Source: Phaeobacter gallaeciensis
Lineage (GTDB): Bacteria > Pseudomonadota > Alphaproteobacteria > Rhodobacterales > Rhodobacteraceae
Direction: 5' to 3'
NCBI RefSeq assembly: GCF_001678945.1
Contig: NZ_CP015124.1
Location: 806,001-870,000 of the forward strand
Length of the DNA stretch: 64,000 nucleotides
The notes under the pieces were generated by a model. The model searched no databases and was not told the DNA's origin. It was given only the letters and a program-made list of their open reading frames with translations. Shown here piece after piece: positions 23,537-32,716 of this stretch; position 1 is the stretch's first letter, and every line of letters starts with the position of its first letter. Both the position numbers and the translations under genes were made by a program.

Positions 23537-24564
23537 CTCGCAAGAGCTTGCCCAAATACGTCTACAATGACCGGGGGTATCTCCGGTTCATCCGGCGTTC
23601 GCGCGGTATCTCGGTCATGATGCACGAGGAAGCGGGCACGCCGGAATTTTGGGATCATTACAATCGTCTGCTGAAAGGAAAACCCGCGCCAGCGCCGGTG
23701 AAACGCAATTTTGAGGCGCTGATTCTTAGCTACTACGAGAGCGACGCCTACAAGAAGCTGAAGCCTCGGACGAGGTCCGATTATCGGCGGTATATCAGCC
23801 ACATTCGTGAGATCTGGGCCGACAAAGACCCGGCCAGGATCGAAACCCATCACATCTATGAATTGCACCGGGCCAATGCGGATCATTGGCGGCAAGCCAA
23901 CTATCTTGTCCAGGTCATGGTCGTCCTGATGAATCACGCCCGGTTGATCGGCTTCATCAAGAAAGAGCACGGCAATCCGGCGAAGGGTATTCCGCTTTTC
24001 AAGCAGCAGAGCGACGGCTGGGAGCCTTGGCCAGATGATGTTCGGGCCGAGTTCGAAGCGCTGGCCTCAAAGAGGGCGCGGCTGGTTTACGAGCTTTGCG
24101 TTGGAACAGGCCAGCGTATTGGCAATGTCGTGAAGATGAAATGGGAGCACTTCTCCGATGAAGGATTCGATTTCACGCAGGGCAAAACCGACAAGCCTCT
24201 TTGGATCCCGCTCACCGACCGCCTGAAAGCCCATCTCGACGGGCTCGCACGAACGGACGGCACTGTTGTGACCGACGCCAAGGGTCGACCAGTGAGCTAC
24301 CGGATTGTTGCGGAAGAAATGCGCACCATCAAAAAGAAGATGAAGCACGAGAAGGCGAGCTACTACAAAACGCACGGGCTCAGGAAAAATGCGACGATCG
24401 AGCTGTATCTGGCTGGATGTGATGACGAGATGGTCAAGGCGGTCACCGGCCACTCGGGCGTCGAGATGCTGAAAAAGTACGGTGGCCCGATCCGGCAAAG
24501 AGAGCTCGCGAAGCGCGCTCAAGAGGCAAGAAATCAAATGGAACGAAGCAAGACCGAAACGTGA
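23533..24564 (+). CDS. Tyrosine-type site-specific integrase
   Basis: A 343-aa recombinase. The N-terminal SAM-like core-binding region (about 58-150) is followed by the catalytic domain with Arg195 (GTGQRIGNVV), Lys218 (QGKTDKP), His281-x-x-Arg284 (THGLRKN), His307 (TGHSGVE) and Tyr316 (KKYGG). All six catalytic positions are present. It lies 68 bp from the right attachment repeat and is the enzyme that inserted the island into tRNA-Cys. Confidence 0.93.
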   Translation: MTRKSLPKYVYNDRGYLRFIRRSRGISVMMHEEAGTPEFWDHYNRLLKGKPAPAPVKRNFEALILSYYESDAYKKLKPRTRSDYRRYISHIREIWADKDPARIETHHIYELHRANADHWRQANYLVQVMVVLMNHARLIGFIKKEHGNPAKGIPLFKQQSDGWEPWPDDVRAEFEALASKRARLVYELCVGTGQRIGNVVKMKWEHFSDEGFDFTQGKTDKPLWIPLTDRLKAHLDGLARTDGTVVTDAKGRPVSYRIVAEEMRTIKKKMKHEKASYYKTHGLRKNATIELYLAGCDDEMVKAVTGHSGVEMLKKYGGPIRQRELAKRAQEARNQMERSKTET

Positions 24565-24631
24565 AAGTTTCAACGGTTGTTTCAAAAATGGAAGTGAAGG
24601 AGAGTGAATATGACGCAAGTCATTGATTTTA

Positions 24632-24679
24632 TTGGAGGCGAGTACCGGAATCGAACCGGTGTACACGGATTTGCAATCC
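24632..24679. repeat. Right attachment site (48-bp direct repeat)
   Basis: Identical to 11514-11561. It forms the 3' half of the intact tRNA-Cys gene and was supplied by the element, restoring the tRNA on integration. Confidence 0.93.
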
Positions 24680-24706
24680 GCTGCGTCACCACTCCGCCAA
24701 CTCGCC
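24633..24706 (-). tRNA. tRNA-Cys (anticodon GCA)
   Basis: The minus-strand cloverleaf is complete: acceptor GGCGAGT with ACTCGCC, anticodon loop TTGCAAA, T-arm GGTTCGATTCC, U73 and CCA encoded; 74 nt. It is the integration target of the island and still functional in structure. Confidence 0.96.
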
Positions 24707-24844
24707 TTCTGCCCTGTCGCCAAGGTCTTTGTGGTGTGGCGCTGGAAGTAGCGTGATTCATTTCCAAGCACAAGGCCAAACCTGCATTCCGCGCCAATCA
24801 TGGACGGCACTTGTCCCATCTTCGGGACAAGCGCCAGCGAAGGT

Positions 24845-26458
24845 TCAACCTTTCAGGCGGAACCTCTGGATTTTTCCGGTTTCCGTCTTGGGCAGCGCTT
24901 TGGTGAAGACTACTGAACGCGGGTACTTGTAGGGCGCAATGCTCGCCTTCACGTGGTCCTGCAACAGCTTCACCAGCGCATCCGAGGGCATGTGCCCGGC
25001 GGTCAGCACCACATGCGCCTCGACGATCTGGCCGCGCGCCTCGTCCGGGGCGCCGACAACGGCGCATTCAGAAACGGCTTCATGCGCCAGAAGCGCGGCT
25101 TCCACCTCGGGGCCGGCAATATTGTAGCCGGAGGAGATGATCATATCGTCATTTCGGGCGGCGAAATGCAGGTAACCCTCTTCATCCATGACAAAGCTGT
25201 CGCCAGTGACGTTCCAGCCGTCCTGGACATAGGTTTTCTGGCGCTCGTCCGCCATGTAACGGCAGCCGGTTGGCCCCTTGACCGCAAGGCGGCCAATCTC
25301 TCCGCGCGGTGCCTCATTCCCATCGGCGTCCAGCACCCGCACCTGATAGCCTGAGACGGGTTTGCCGGTGCAGGCCGGTTTGTGGTCGGTGAACCGGTTG
25401 GTGATGAAGATATGCAGCATTTCCGTGGCGCCGATGCCGTCCAGCATCGGCTTGCCGGTCTTTGCCATCCACTCGTCATAGACCGGCGCCGGCAGGGTTT
25501 CCCCCGCCGAAACAGCCGCCCGCAGCGACGACAGATCGGCGCCTTCCTCCATCGCCTGCAGCATCACCCGATAGGCAGTGGGCGCGGTGAAGCAGACGGT
25601 CGCTTTGTATTTCTCAATGATTTCAATCAGGTTTGGCGGTGATGCATTTTCCAGCAGCGTTGCGGCAGCGCCAAAGCGCAGCGGGAAAATTGCCAATCCG
25701 CCAAGGCCAAAGGTAAAGGCCAGCGGCGGCGAGCCGACAAAGATATCCTCCGGCTGCACATCAAGCACTTCGCGCGCATAGCCATCCGCGATGATCAGAA
25801 GATCGCGGTGGAAATGCATCGTCGCCTTGGGGGATCCCGTGGTGCCCGAGGTAAAGCCCAACAGCGCTACATCATCGCGCCCGGTTTCAACCGCATCAAA
25901 GGTCACCGGTTTTTCCAGCGCCAGACGGTCAAGTTCCGCATCGTGGTTGGAGGTGCCGTCAAAGCCGACCACCGAGGTCAGGAAGTCCGAGGTCTTGGCG
26001 CAGGAAACCAGCTCATCCATCAGCCGCGTATCGCAAAGCGCGTGGCTGATCTCGGCCTTGTCGACGATGGCGGCCAGCTCTCCGGCGCGCAGCATCGGCA
26101 TGGTGTTGACCACCACCGCGCCCGCCTTGGTCGCGGCCAGCCAGCAGGCCACCATGGCCGGGTTGTTGGCTGAGCGGATCAGCACCCGATTGCCCGGTTT
26201 AACGCCCAGATCCTCGGTCAGCACATTGGCCAGACGGTTGGTCCAGTCAGACAGTTCCTTGTAGGTGCGGCGCCGTCCGTTACCGATCAGGGCGGTGTGA
26301 TCGCCAAAGCCCTTTTCCACCATGGCATCGGTCAGCTCGACCGCGGCGTTCAGCCGTTCCGGGTAGTCGAAGCCCTCTAGCAGGAAGTCCGGCCATTGGT
26401 CCGCAGGTGGCAGGTTATCGCGGGTGAAGGTGTCGCTATGTGCGGTCGGTCCCAGCAT
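24845..26458 (-). CDS. 2-aminobenzoate/benzoate-CoA ligase family enzyme
   Basis: A 537-aa adenylate-forming ligase. The AMP motif is LLGFTSGTTGSPKATMHFHRD-like, then DGIGATEMLHIF, NVTGDSFVMDEEG and AARNDDMIISSGYNIAGPEVE, the pattern of benzoate- and 2-aminobenzoate-CoA ligases. It would start the pathway by making 2-aminobenzoyl-CoA. The start at 26458 is preferred because AAGGAGG lies eight bases upstream; the frame extends to 26485 without one. It is the last gene of the six-gene operon. Confidence 0.82.
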   Translation of the reverse strand: MLGPTAHSDTFTRDNLPPADQWPDFLLEGFDYPERLNAAVELTDAMVEKGFGDHTALIGNGRRRTYKELSDWTNRLANVLTEDLGVKPGNRVLIRSANNPAMVACWLAATKAGAVVVNTMPMLRAGELAAIVDKAEISHALCDTRLMDELVSCAKTSDFLTSVVGFDGTSNHDAELDRLALEKPVTFDAVETGRDDVALLGFTSGTTGSPKATMHFHRDLLIIADGYAREVLDVQPEDIFVGSPPLAFTFGLGGLAIFPLRFGAAATLLENASPPNLIEIIEKYKATVCFTAPTAYRVMLQAMEEGADLSSLRAAVSAGETLPAPVYDEWMAKTGKPMLDGIGATEMLHIFITNRFTDHKPACTGKPVSGYQVRVLDADGNEAPRGEIGRLAVKGPTGCRYMADERQKTYVQDGWNVTGDSFVMDEEGYLHFAARNDDMIISSGYNIAGPEVEAALLAHEAVSECAVVGAPDEARGQIVEAHVVLTAGHMPSDALVKLLQDHVKASIAPYKYPRSVVFTKALPKTETGKIQRFRLKG

Positions 26459-26459
26459 C

Positions 26460-27620
26460 TCATTTGCCTCCTTCAAAGGCGCCAAGTGTCTGGCGCGCGA
26501 TCACCACCCGCTGGACGTCCGATGCGCCCTCATAGATGCGCAAGGCGCGGATATCGCGGTAAAGTTCCTCGACCTTCTGACCATGGCGCACACCGTCCCC
26601 TCCGTGCAACTGCACCGCCTTGTCGATGACCTGCTGCGCCTGATCGGTGGAAAAGAGCTTCGCCATCGCCGCTTCGCGGGTCACCCGGGCTGCACCGGAA
26701 TCCTTGGTCCACGCGGCGCGGTAGACCAGCAGAGCCGCCGCATCCACATCCAGTGCCATATCGGCGATATGCCCCTGCACCATCTGCAGATCGAACAGCG
26801 GCGCGCCCTGGACCTGGCGGCTGGTGACGCGGCTCAGTGCCTCGTCCAGTGCCCGGCGGGCAAAGCCAAGGGCCGCAGCCGCAACGGTGGAGCGGAAAAC
26901 ATCCAGAACCGACATGGCGATCCGGAACCCCTGCCCCGGTCCACCGATCATTGCGCTTGCCGGGATCCGGCATTCGGTGAACCGCAGGGTGGCGAGCGGG
27001 TGCGGCGCAATCACCTGCTGGCGCTCGACCACCTCGAACCCCGGCAGCCCGGCAGGGACGATGAAGGCGGACAATCCCTTGGCGCCCGGCCCCTCTCCGG
27101 TGCGGGCAAACAGGGTGTAAACGTCTGCAATCCCGCCGTTTGAGATCCAGGTCTTTTCTCCATTCAGCACATATTCATCGCCATCCAGCGTCGCTGTCAT
27201 TGTGGAATTTGCCACATCCGAACCAGATTGCGGTTCCGTGAGCGCAAATGCCGAAATCGCCTGCCCGGAGCGGGTCAGCGGCAGCCATTCTGCCTGTTGC
27301 GCTTCGTTGCCGAACAGGGAAATCGCCCCGGTTCCAAGACCTTGCATGGCAAAGGCAAAGTCGGCGAGCCCATCGTGACGGGCCAGAGTTTCCCGGATCA
27401 GGCACAGGCTGCGCACATCCAGGGTTTCACCGGCTGGCGCGCCGGAATGCTGCGCCCAGCCGCCCTTTCCAAGCGCCGCCACCAGCGCCCGGCAGGCGGC
27501 ATCGGTGTCCGAATGGTCGATCCCGCTGACGGTCTCGGCCGCCCAGGCATCCAGATCCGCTGCCAGCGTTCTGTGCCGGTCCTCGAAGAATGGCCAGTTC
27601 AGAAATGTCCGGTCCGCCAT
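26460..27620 (-). CDS. Acyl-CoA dehydrogenase
   Basis: A 386-aa flavoprotein with [17 protein letters not shown] (substrate/FAD loop), [15 protein letters not shown] and the C-terminal [23 protein letters not shown] typical of the family. In the pathway it would oxidise a ring-derived cyclic or open-chain acyl-CoA in beta-oxidation-like steps. GGGGAG precedes the start at 27620. It lies between the ligase and the enoyl-CoA hydratase genes. Confidence 0.88.
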   Translation of the reverse strand: MADRTFLNWPFFEDRHRTLAADLDAWAAETVSGIDHSDTDAACRALVAALGKGGWAQHSGAPAGETLDVRSLCLIRETLARHDGLADFAFAMQGLGTGAISLFGNEAQQAEWLPLTRSGQAISAFALTEPQSGSDVANSTMTATLDGDEYVLNGEKTWISNGGIADVYTLFARTGEGPGAKGLSAFIVPAGLPGFEVVERQQVIAPHPLATLRFTECRIPASAMIGGPGQGFRIAMSVLDVFRSTVAAAALGFARRALDEALSRVTSRQVQGAPLFDLQMVQGHIADMALDVDAAALLVYRAAWTKDSGAARVTREAAMAKLFSTDQAQQVIDKAVQLHGGDGVRHGQKVEELYRDIRALRIYEGASDVQRVVIARQTLGAFEGGK

Positions 27621-27706
27621 GATGAAACTCCCCTTTGGCTGTCTTGTGCAGCTCTTCTCCGTCAATGCGAAGCCCGCCGCGGCATAGACCGGGCGGGCGA
27701 TAGAAC

Positions 27707-28510
27707 TCAGTCTCCTTCGAAGACCGGTTTTTCCTTGTTTACAAAGGCATGGTAGGCGCGCTCAAAGTCCGCTGTCTGCATGCAGATAGCCTGCGCCTGG
27801 GCCTCGGCCTCGATCGCCTGTTCGATGGACATCGACCACTCCTGCGCCAGCATTGTCTTGGTCATCATGTGACCAAAATTCGGGCCCGCCGCGATCCGCG
27901 TCGCCCACTGACGCGCCTCTGCGGTCAGTTCTTCGGCCGGGACCAGCTTGTTATGGAAACCCCAGGCGGCGCCTTCCTCGGCGCTCATCGAACGGCCAGT
28001 ATATAGCAGTTCAGCCGCGCGGCCCTGACCGATAATCCGGGGCAGGATGGCGCAGGCCCCCATATCACAGCCCGCCAGCCCGACGCGGGTGAACAGAAAT
28101 GCCGTCTTGGCCTCCGGCGTGGCAATACGCAGATCCGACGCCATCGCGATGATCGCCCCGGCGCCCACGCAGATACCATCAATCGCCGCAATCACCGGCT
28201 TGCCGCAGTTCACCATCGCCTTTACCAGATCGCCAGTCATCCGCGTAAAGGCCAGCAGTTCCTTCATGCTCATCTTGGTGAGGGGGCCAATGATATCATG
28301 TACATCGCCGCCCGAGCTGAAGTTGCCGCCATTGGAGGCAAAGATCACCGCCTTGATGTCATCGTCATAGTGCAACTCGCGGAACCAGTCGCGCATCTCG
28401 GCATAGCTGTCAAAGGTCAGCGGGTTCTTACGCTCGGGCCGGTCCAGCGACACGGTCGCAATGCCATCTTCAACGTGGCAGAGAAAATGTTTGGTATCCG
28501 TATTGATCAT
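27707..28510 (-). CDS. Enoyl-CoA hydratase/isomerase family protein
   Basis: A 267-aa crotonase-fold enzyme: the oxyanion-hole segments are [17 protein letters not shown] and [20 protein letters not shown], followed by [20 protein letters not shown]. It probably hydrates or opens the ring-derived unsaturated CoA ester. Its ATG overlaps the stop of the MarR gene in an ATGA junction. Confidence 0.87.
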   Translation of the reverse strand: MINTDTKHFLCHVEDGIATVSLDRPERKNPLTFDSYAEMRDWFRELHYDDDIKAVIFASNGGNFSSGGDVHDIIGPLTKMSMKELLAFTRMTGDLVKAMVNCGKPVIAAIDGICVGAGAIIAMASDLRIATPEAKTAFLFTRVGLAGCDMGACAILPRIIGQGRAAELLYTGRSMSAEEGAAWGFHNKLVPAEELTAEARQWATRIAAGPNFGHMMTKTMLAQEWSMSIEQAIEAEAQAQAICMQTADFERAYHAFVNKEKPVFEGD

Positions 28511-28962
28511 CGACTTTCATCCTTGTTTTCCAAACGGCGGGCGACAGCATCCAGCGCCTCGGCCATGGTCTGGGCCGCCTCGGGGGGCACATCCGCAAAC
28601 ATCTTGTCGATCCAGGCCTCGTGCGCTTCGGCCTGCCGTGCGAATTCGGCGCGGCCCTGCTCGGTCATCCGTACCAGGCTGGCGCGGCGATCACCGGGAA
28701 CCGGTTCGCGCTGTACGTGGCCATCCTCGACCAGACGTTCGATGATGCCGGTCACATTGCCGTTCGACACTTTCAGCACGCCAGAGAGCTGGCTCATCTT
28801 GAGCCCGTCTTCGTGCTGGACCAGCGCTGCCATCACATCGAAACGCGGCAGGGTGGTCGAAAAATCGCGGCGCAGGTTTTCGCGGATCTCGCTTTCCACC
28901 GCGCGGGTCGCCTTCAGCACCCGCAGCCACAGCCGCAATCTGTCTTTTGAGGTTTCCGCCAC
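28507..28962 (-). CDS. MarR-family transcriptional regulator
   Basis: A 151-aa winged-helix protein: [26 protein letters not shown], recognition helix [17 protein letters not shown], wing [17 protein letters not shown]. It starts with GTG two bases after the SDR stop, with AGGAGG upstream inside the SDR gene. It is embedded within the operon it probably controls; aryl-CoA esters are the usual ligands for such pathway MarR proteins (inferred). Candidate operators lie at 32071-32098. Confidence 0.85.
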   Translation of the reverse strand: MAETSKDRLRLWLRVLKATRAVESEIRENLRRDFSTTLPRFDVMAALVQHEDGLKMSQLSGVLKVSNGNVTGIIERLVEDGHVQREPVPGDRRASLVRMTEQGRAEFARQAEAHEAWIDKMFADVPPEAAQTMAEALDAVARRLENKDESR

Positions 28963-28964
28963 GT

Positions 28965-29720
28965 TCAGATCTCGCCTCCTGATATGGGCAGGGCAGAACC
29001 GTTCACCGATCCCGCCCCCTCGCTTGCCAGCCACAACGCCGCTTCGGCAACCTCGGCAGGCTGGATGAAACGACCCTGCGGGTTGCTGGCCCGCAGTGAT
29101 TTTTCCGCCTTCTCCGGGGTCATCCCGGTCTTGGCAACGATATTATCCACCGATCTTTGCAGGAGCGGCGTTTCAATGAAACCCGGACAAATCGAATTTA
29201 CCGTGATGCCGGTGCGTGCCAGTTCCAGCGAGAGCGCCCGCGTCAGCCCGATCACGCCGTGCTTTGCCGCGCAATAGCCTGAAACATAGGGGTATCCCTT
29301 CAACCCCGCGGTCGAGGCGATGGCGATCATACGGCCCCAGCCTGCCTCTTTCATCCCCGGCAGCGCCGCCTGCCAGAGGTTGAAAACCCCCGCCAGATTG
29401 ACCGACAAAGCCGCGCCGAAATCCTCGGCGCTCATCCGATCAAAAGGTTTGGAGGGCGCCGCCCCGGCATTGGCTAGGGCAATGGCGACCGGTCCGTTCT
29501 TGGCCGCCGCCTCGGTGAGCGCTGCCTCAACGGCAGCGCGGTCGGTGACATCGCAGGTCAGCGGCAGGGCCTTGGTCGCCGCGCTGACCTCTTCCAGGGG
29601 CTCCATCCGGCGCCCCAGGATGGTCACGCGGGCGCCCTGGCCCGCGAACTGTGCCGCCAGTTCGGCGCCAACGCCAGAGCCACCGCCAGAGATGACGACG
29701 TGTTTGCCCGCGACACTCAT
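28965..29720 (-). CDS. Short-chain dehydrogenase/reductase (3-hydroxyacyl-CoA dehydrogenase-like)
   Basis: A 251-aa SDR: cofactor loop [15 protein letters not shown] motif ALANAGAAP, catalytic Ser in IAIASTAG and YxxxK in GYCAAKHG. It would oxidise or reduce a hydroxy/oxo group of the CoA intermediate. Its ATG overlaps the stop of the monooxygenase gene by 4 bp. The longer frame upstream (to 30131) runs inside the monooxygenase gene in another frame and is not coding. Confidence 0.86.
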   Translation of the reverse strand: MSVAGKHVVISGGGSGVGAELAAQFAGQGARVTILGRRMEPLEEVSAATKALPLTCDVTDRAAVEAALTEAAAKNGPVAIALANAGAAPSKPFDRMSAEDFGAALSVNLAGVFNLWQAALPGMKEAGWGRMIAIASTAGLKGYPYVSGYCAAKHGVIGLTRALSLELARTGITVNSICPGFIETPLLQRSVDNIVAKTGMTPEKAEKSLRASNPQGRFIQPAEVAEAALWLASEGAGSVNGSALPISGGEI

Positions 29721-32011
29721 GCCCGGACCACCTCTGCGTCGCGGTCCGCCAGACGCCAGGCCTGATCCCGGCCCGCCTCGTAGGGCAACGGCCAGGCGGC
29801 CTGTCGATCCCCGATCCGGGTTGCCTCGTGAAGCGTCCAGTAAGGATCCGCCAGATGCGGACGCCCCACGCAGATCAGATCGGCGCGGCCTGCCATCAGG
29901 ATCGAATTCGCATGATCGGCCTCGTAGATATTGCCGACAGCCATGGTCGCGATACCTGCTTCGTTGCGGATACGGTCCGAAAACGGCGTCTGGAACATGC
30001 GTCCATAGACCGGTTTGGCGTCGATCGAGGTCTGACCGGCAGAGACGTCGATAATATCGGCGCCAGCCTCCGAGAATGCCTTGGCGATCTCGACCGCCTC
30101 TTCCGGGGTTACGCCTTCGTCGCCGATCCAATCGTTGGCAGAGATCCGGACGGACATCGGTTTATGGGCAGGCCAGACGTCACGCATCGCCTTGAAGACC
30201 TCCAGCGGGTAGCGCAGGCGGTTTTCCAGCGAGCCGCCAAACTCATCCTCACGAATATTGGATTTTGGCGAAATGAAGGAAGAGATCAGATAACCATGCG
30301 CCGCATGAAGTTCGATCATGTCAAATCCGGCGCGCTCTGCCATCTCGGCCGAAGCGACGAATTCGGCCTTCACGGCCTCCATTTCTGCGCGGGTGATTTC
30401 GCGCGGGGTGGCGTTATTCGGGGACCAGGGCAAGGGTGAGGCTGAGACCAGATCCCAGTTACCCTCTTTCAAAGGCGCGTCCATCACTTCCCAGCCAACC
30501 TGTGTCGAACCCTTGCGGCCCGAATGGCCGATCTGGCAGCAAATCTTGGCCCGGGTCTCGTTATGCACGAAATCAGTCAGACGGGTCCAGGCGGCTTCAT
30601 GTTCGGGCGCGTAAAGACCGGGACAGCCGGGGGTGATCCGTCCTTCGGCGCTGACGCAAGTCATTTCGGTATAGACCATCCCGGCGCCACCCTTGGCGCG
30701 CTCACCGTAATGGATCAGGTGCCAGTCCGTCGGGCAGCCATTCACCGCCTTGTACTGCGCCATCGGGGAGACAACGATGCGGTTCTCCAGCGTCATGTCA
30801 CGCAATTTATAAGGGGCAAACATCGGCACACGCACCGGCGCATCGGCCGGAACACCCGCCCGTTCCTGGAACCACTTTTCTGCTGATTTCAGCCAGTCCG
30901 GGTCGCGCAGGCGCAGGTTTTCGTGGGAGATCCGCTGCGAACGGGTCAGCAGAGAATAATTGAACTGAACCGGATCCATATCCAGATAACGTTCAACTTC
31001 CTCAAACCATTCCAATGAGTTACGCGCGGCCGACTGCAAGCGCAGCACATCAAGGCGCCGCTCGTCCTGATAGCGCTCAAAGGCGCGTTCCATCGACGGC
31101 TCGACCGTCAGCAGCTCGGCCAAGGCAATGGCACTGTCAAAGGCCAGCCGCGATCCGGACCCGATCGAGAAATGCGCCGTGGCAGAGGCATCGCCCAACA
31201 GCACGACGTTTTGATGGTGCCATTTTTCGCAGAGCACCCGCGGGAAGTTGATCCAGACAGCCGATCCGCGCAGGTGGTCGGCGTTGGACATCAGGTTGTG
31301 ACCACCCAGATGGTCGGCAAAGATCTCTTCGCAGGTGCGAATAATCTCTTCCTTGCTCATGTCCTCAAAGCCCCAGTTGTCCCAGGTCTCCGCAGAACAC
31401 TCCACGATCACGGTCGCCGTATCCGCATCGAATTGATAGGCGTGGATCCAGACCCAGCCGTGTTTGGTGTTTTCGAACACAAATGTGAAGGCGTCATCGA
31501 ACTTCTGATGGGTGCCCAGCCAGATAAACTTGCACGGGCGCACGTCGATATTGGGTTTAAAGTGTTCCGCGAACTCATTGCGGACGCTGGAATTAAGCCC
31601 ATCACAGGCAACCACGATGTCATAGTCATCCTGATAGTCCGCTGCCGGTCCGACCTCGGTCTCAAACTGCAGGTTCACCCCGAGCTCCCGCGCGCGCTCC
31701 TGCAGGATCAGCAGCATCTTCTTACGCCCGATCCCGGCAAACCCGTGACCGCCGGACACCGTACGCACGCCGTTGTGCACCACCGCGATGTCATCCCAAT
31801 AGGCAAAGTTCCGACGGATTTCGGCGGCGCTTTCTGGGTCATTTTCCGTAAGATTTTCAAGCGCATCATCGGAAAGAACAACACCCCAACCAAAGGTGTC
31901 GTCCGCCTTGTTACGCTCAAACACCGTGACATCAGCGTCCGGCTGACGCAGCTTCATTGAAATCGCGAAGTAGAGCCCCGCGGGACCACCTCCCAAACAG
32001 GCAACTTTCAT
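29717..32011 (-). CDS. 2-aminobenzoyl-CoA monooxygenase/reductase-type fusion (also named salicylyl-CoA 5-hydroxylase/oxidoreductase)
   Basis: A 764-aa two-domain flavoenzyme. Residues 1-370 are a flavin monooxygenase ([15 protein letters not shown], then [18 protein letters not shown]). Residues about 395-745 are an old-yellow-enzyme-type reductase ([20 protein letters not shown], then [11 protein letters not shown]). The arrangement is that of Azoarcus ACMR, which hydroxylates and then reduces the CoA-bound ring. It is the first gene of the operon; the start follows GGAGGGTAGG. The exact acid (anthranilate or salicylate) is not settled by sequence. Confidence 0.87.
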   Translation of the reverse strand: MKVACLGGGPAGLYFAISMKLRQPDADVTVFERNKADDTFGWGVVLSDDALENLTENDPESAAEIRRNFAYWDDIAVVHNGVRTVSGGHGFAGIGRKKMLLILQERARELGVNLQFETEVGPAADYQDDYDIVVACDGLNSSVRNEFAEHFKPNIDVRPCKFIWLGTHQKFDDAFTFVFENTKHGWVWIHAYQFDADTATVIVECSAETWDNWGFEDMSKEEIIRTCEEIFADHLGGHNLMSNADHLRGSAVWINFPRVLCEKWHHQNVVLLGDASATAHFSIGSGSRLAFDSAIALAELLTVEPSMERAFERYQDERRLDVLRLQSAARNSLEWFEEVERYLDMDPVQFNYSLLTRSQRISHENLRLRDPDWLKSAEKWFQERAGVPADAPVRVPMFAPYKLRDMTLENRIVVSPMAQYKAVNGCPTDWHLIHYGERAKGGAGMVYTEMTCVSAEGRITPGCPGLYAPEHEAAWTRLTDFVHNETRAKICCQIGHSGRKGSTQVGWEVMDAPLKEGNWDLVSASPLPWSPNNATPREITRAEMEAVKAEFVASAEMAERAGFDMIELHAAHGYLISSFISPKSNIREDEFGGSLENRLRYPLEVFKAMRDVWPAHKPMSVRISANDWIGDEGVTPEEAVEIAKAFSEAGADIIDVSAGQTSIDAKPVYGRMFQTPFSDRIRNEAGIATMAVGNIYEADHANSILMAGRADLICVGRPHLADPYWTLHEATRIGDRQAAWPLPYEAGRDQAWRLADRDAEVVRA

Positions 32012-32070
32012 GATCCTACCCTCCGCATGAGATTGTTATGTTGGGATCAGGATAAGCGAGACGACAAACA

Positions 32071-32098
32071 CTTCAAGCTTAAAGTTTCATGCTTGAAA
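32071..32098. promoter_or_regulatory. Two adjacent quasi-palindromes, candidate MarR operators
   Basis: CTTCAAGCTTAAAG (32071-32084) and TTTCATGCTTGAAA (32085-32098) are each 14-bp imperfect palindromes and abut directly. They lie 60-87 bp upstream of the first gene of the operon, which carries its own MarR gene. Confidence 0.55.
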
Positions 32099-32261
32099 TT
32101 TAAACGCCCCATTCCGGGGCCCGTCGTTTACCACTTAGCAACCAAGAGAAGGTAAAATTGAATGCAAATAATCTGAGATTTACAGGGCGTGCAGAGACCC
32201 TATCCCCCCGATTGGTTTGCCTTTTGTGTTTTTACATCAATACAAAGGCATCATACATTAA

Positions 32262-32431
32262 TGTGGATAAACTTGGGATAACTTTGGGATAAAACATCCC
32301 GTTTGGCGAGATCGTGAGCCACATCACTATGCGATCCGGCGCCCCACTGCCAATCTGACGCAGACCTCACCGGATATACTTCGAACCTTCGCCAGAACAG
32401 AAGCCCCTCCTGTGGATGAACATGTGGGCAA
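32262..32431 (+). promoter_or_regulatory. DnaA-box-like cluster
   Basis: A perfect TGTGGATAA at 32262-32270 is followed by TTGGGATAA at 32273 and 32284, so three boxes start exactly 11 bp apart. Further near matches TGTGGATGA (32411) and TGTGGGCAA (32423) precede an AT-rich stretch. The arrangement recalls a DnaA-binding array next to an unwinding element. No dnaA, hemE, parAB or repABC lies in the window. Confidence 0.45.
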
Positions 32432-32659
32432 CATTTGAATGAACCTGGCAAACCAGTCAAAATTATTGATTTTTGTAAATTTTTAGAGGCCAAGGACGAT
32501 TATATGTCAAATTATCTAATATTTTAGACAACTCTTACCCCCCTACAGTTTAATCTGAATCACCCCCTGTCCTCCCCTAAAACCCAGCATCACAAACGGT
32601 TCGGCTGACTGTAGCGGCTAATGGGACAAGCGCCTGGCCAATCTGCGGCAACCCATCAG

Positions 32660-32682
32660 AAAAAGGCCCCGTTTCCGGGGCC
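32660..32682 (-). terminator. Rho-independent terminator of lysC-ptsP
   Basis: The stem GGCCCCG and CGGGGCC with loop TTTC is followed on the minus strand by TTTTTCTG. It lies 35 bp after the ptsP stop. Confidence 0.85.
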
Positions 32683-32716
32683 GCACCATTATTTACTGTC
32701 AGGAAGGTCGCCGCGC

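Larger units (their letters stand above)
11514..24679. mobile_element. Integrative genomic island in tRNA-Cys, about 13.2 kb
   Basis: Bounded by identical 48-bp direct repeats (11514-11561 and 24632-24679) that correspond to the 3' half of tRNA-Cys from anticodon loop to CCA. A tyrosine integrase (23533-24564) lies next to the intact tRNA copy. Gene content is accessory: hipBA twice, nucleases, a restriction remnant, an IS and Arc regulators. Much of 17.5-21 kb looks poorer in G+C than the flanks by eye. There are no structural phage genes, relaxase or conjugation genes, so it is a non-conjugative integrative element or satellite remnant. Confidence 0.93.
32012..32716. other. 705-bp AT-rich non-coding region
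   Basis: No gene is seen. From left to right it holds the promoter side of the aminobenzoate operon, a cluster of DnaA-box-like 9-mers (32262-32431), a very AT-rich stretch (about 32455-32540) and the ptsP terminator. The length and composition are unusual for this otherwise compact window. Confidence 0.6.

Noticed and set aside
29721-30131. Upstream extension of the SDR frame
   Set aside because: The extension lies inside the monooxygenase gene in another frame and has a basic low-complexity product; the Rossmann motif begins right after the ATG at 29720.
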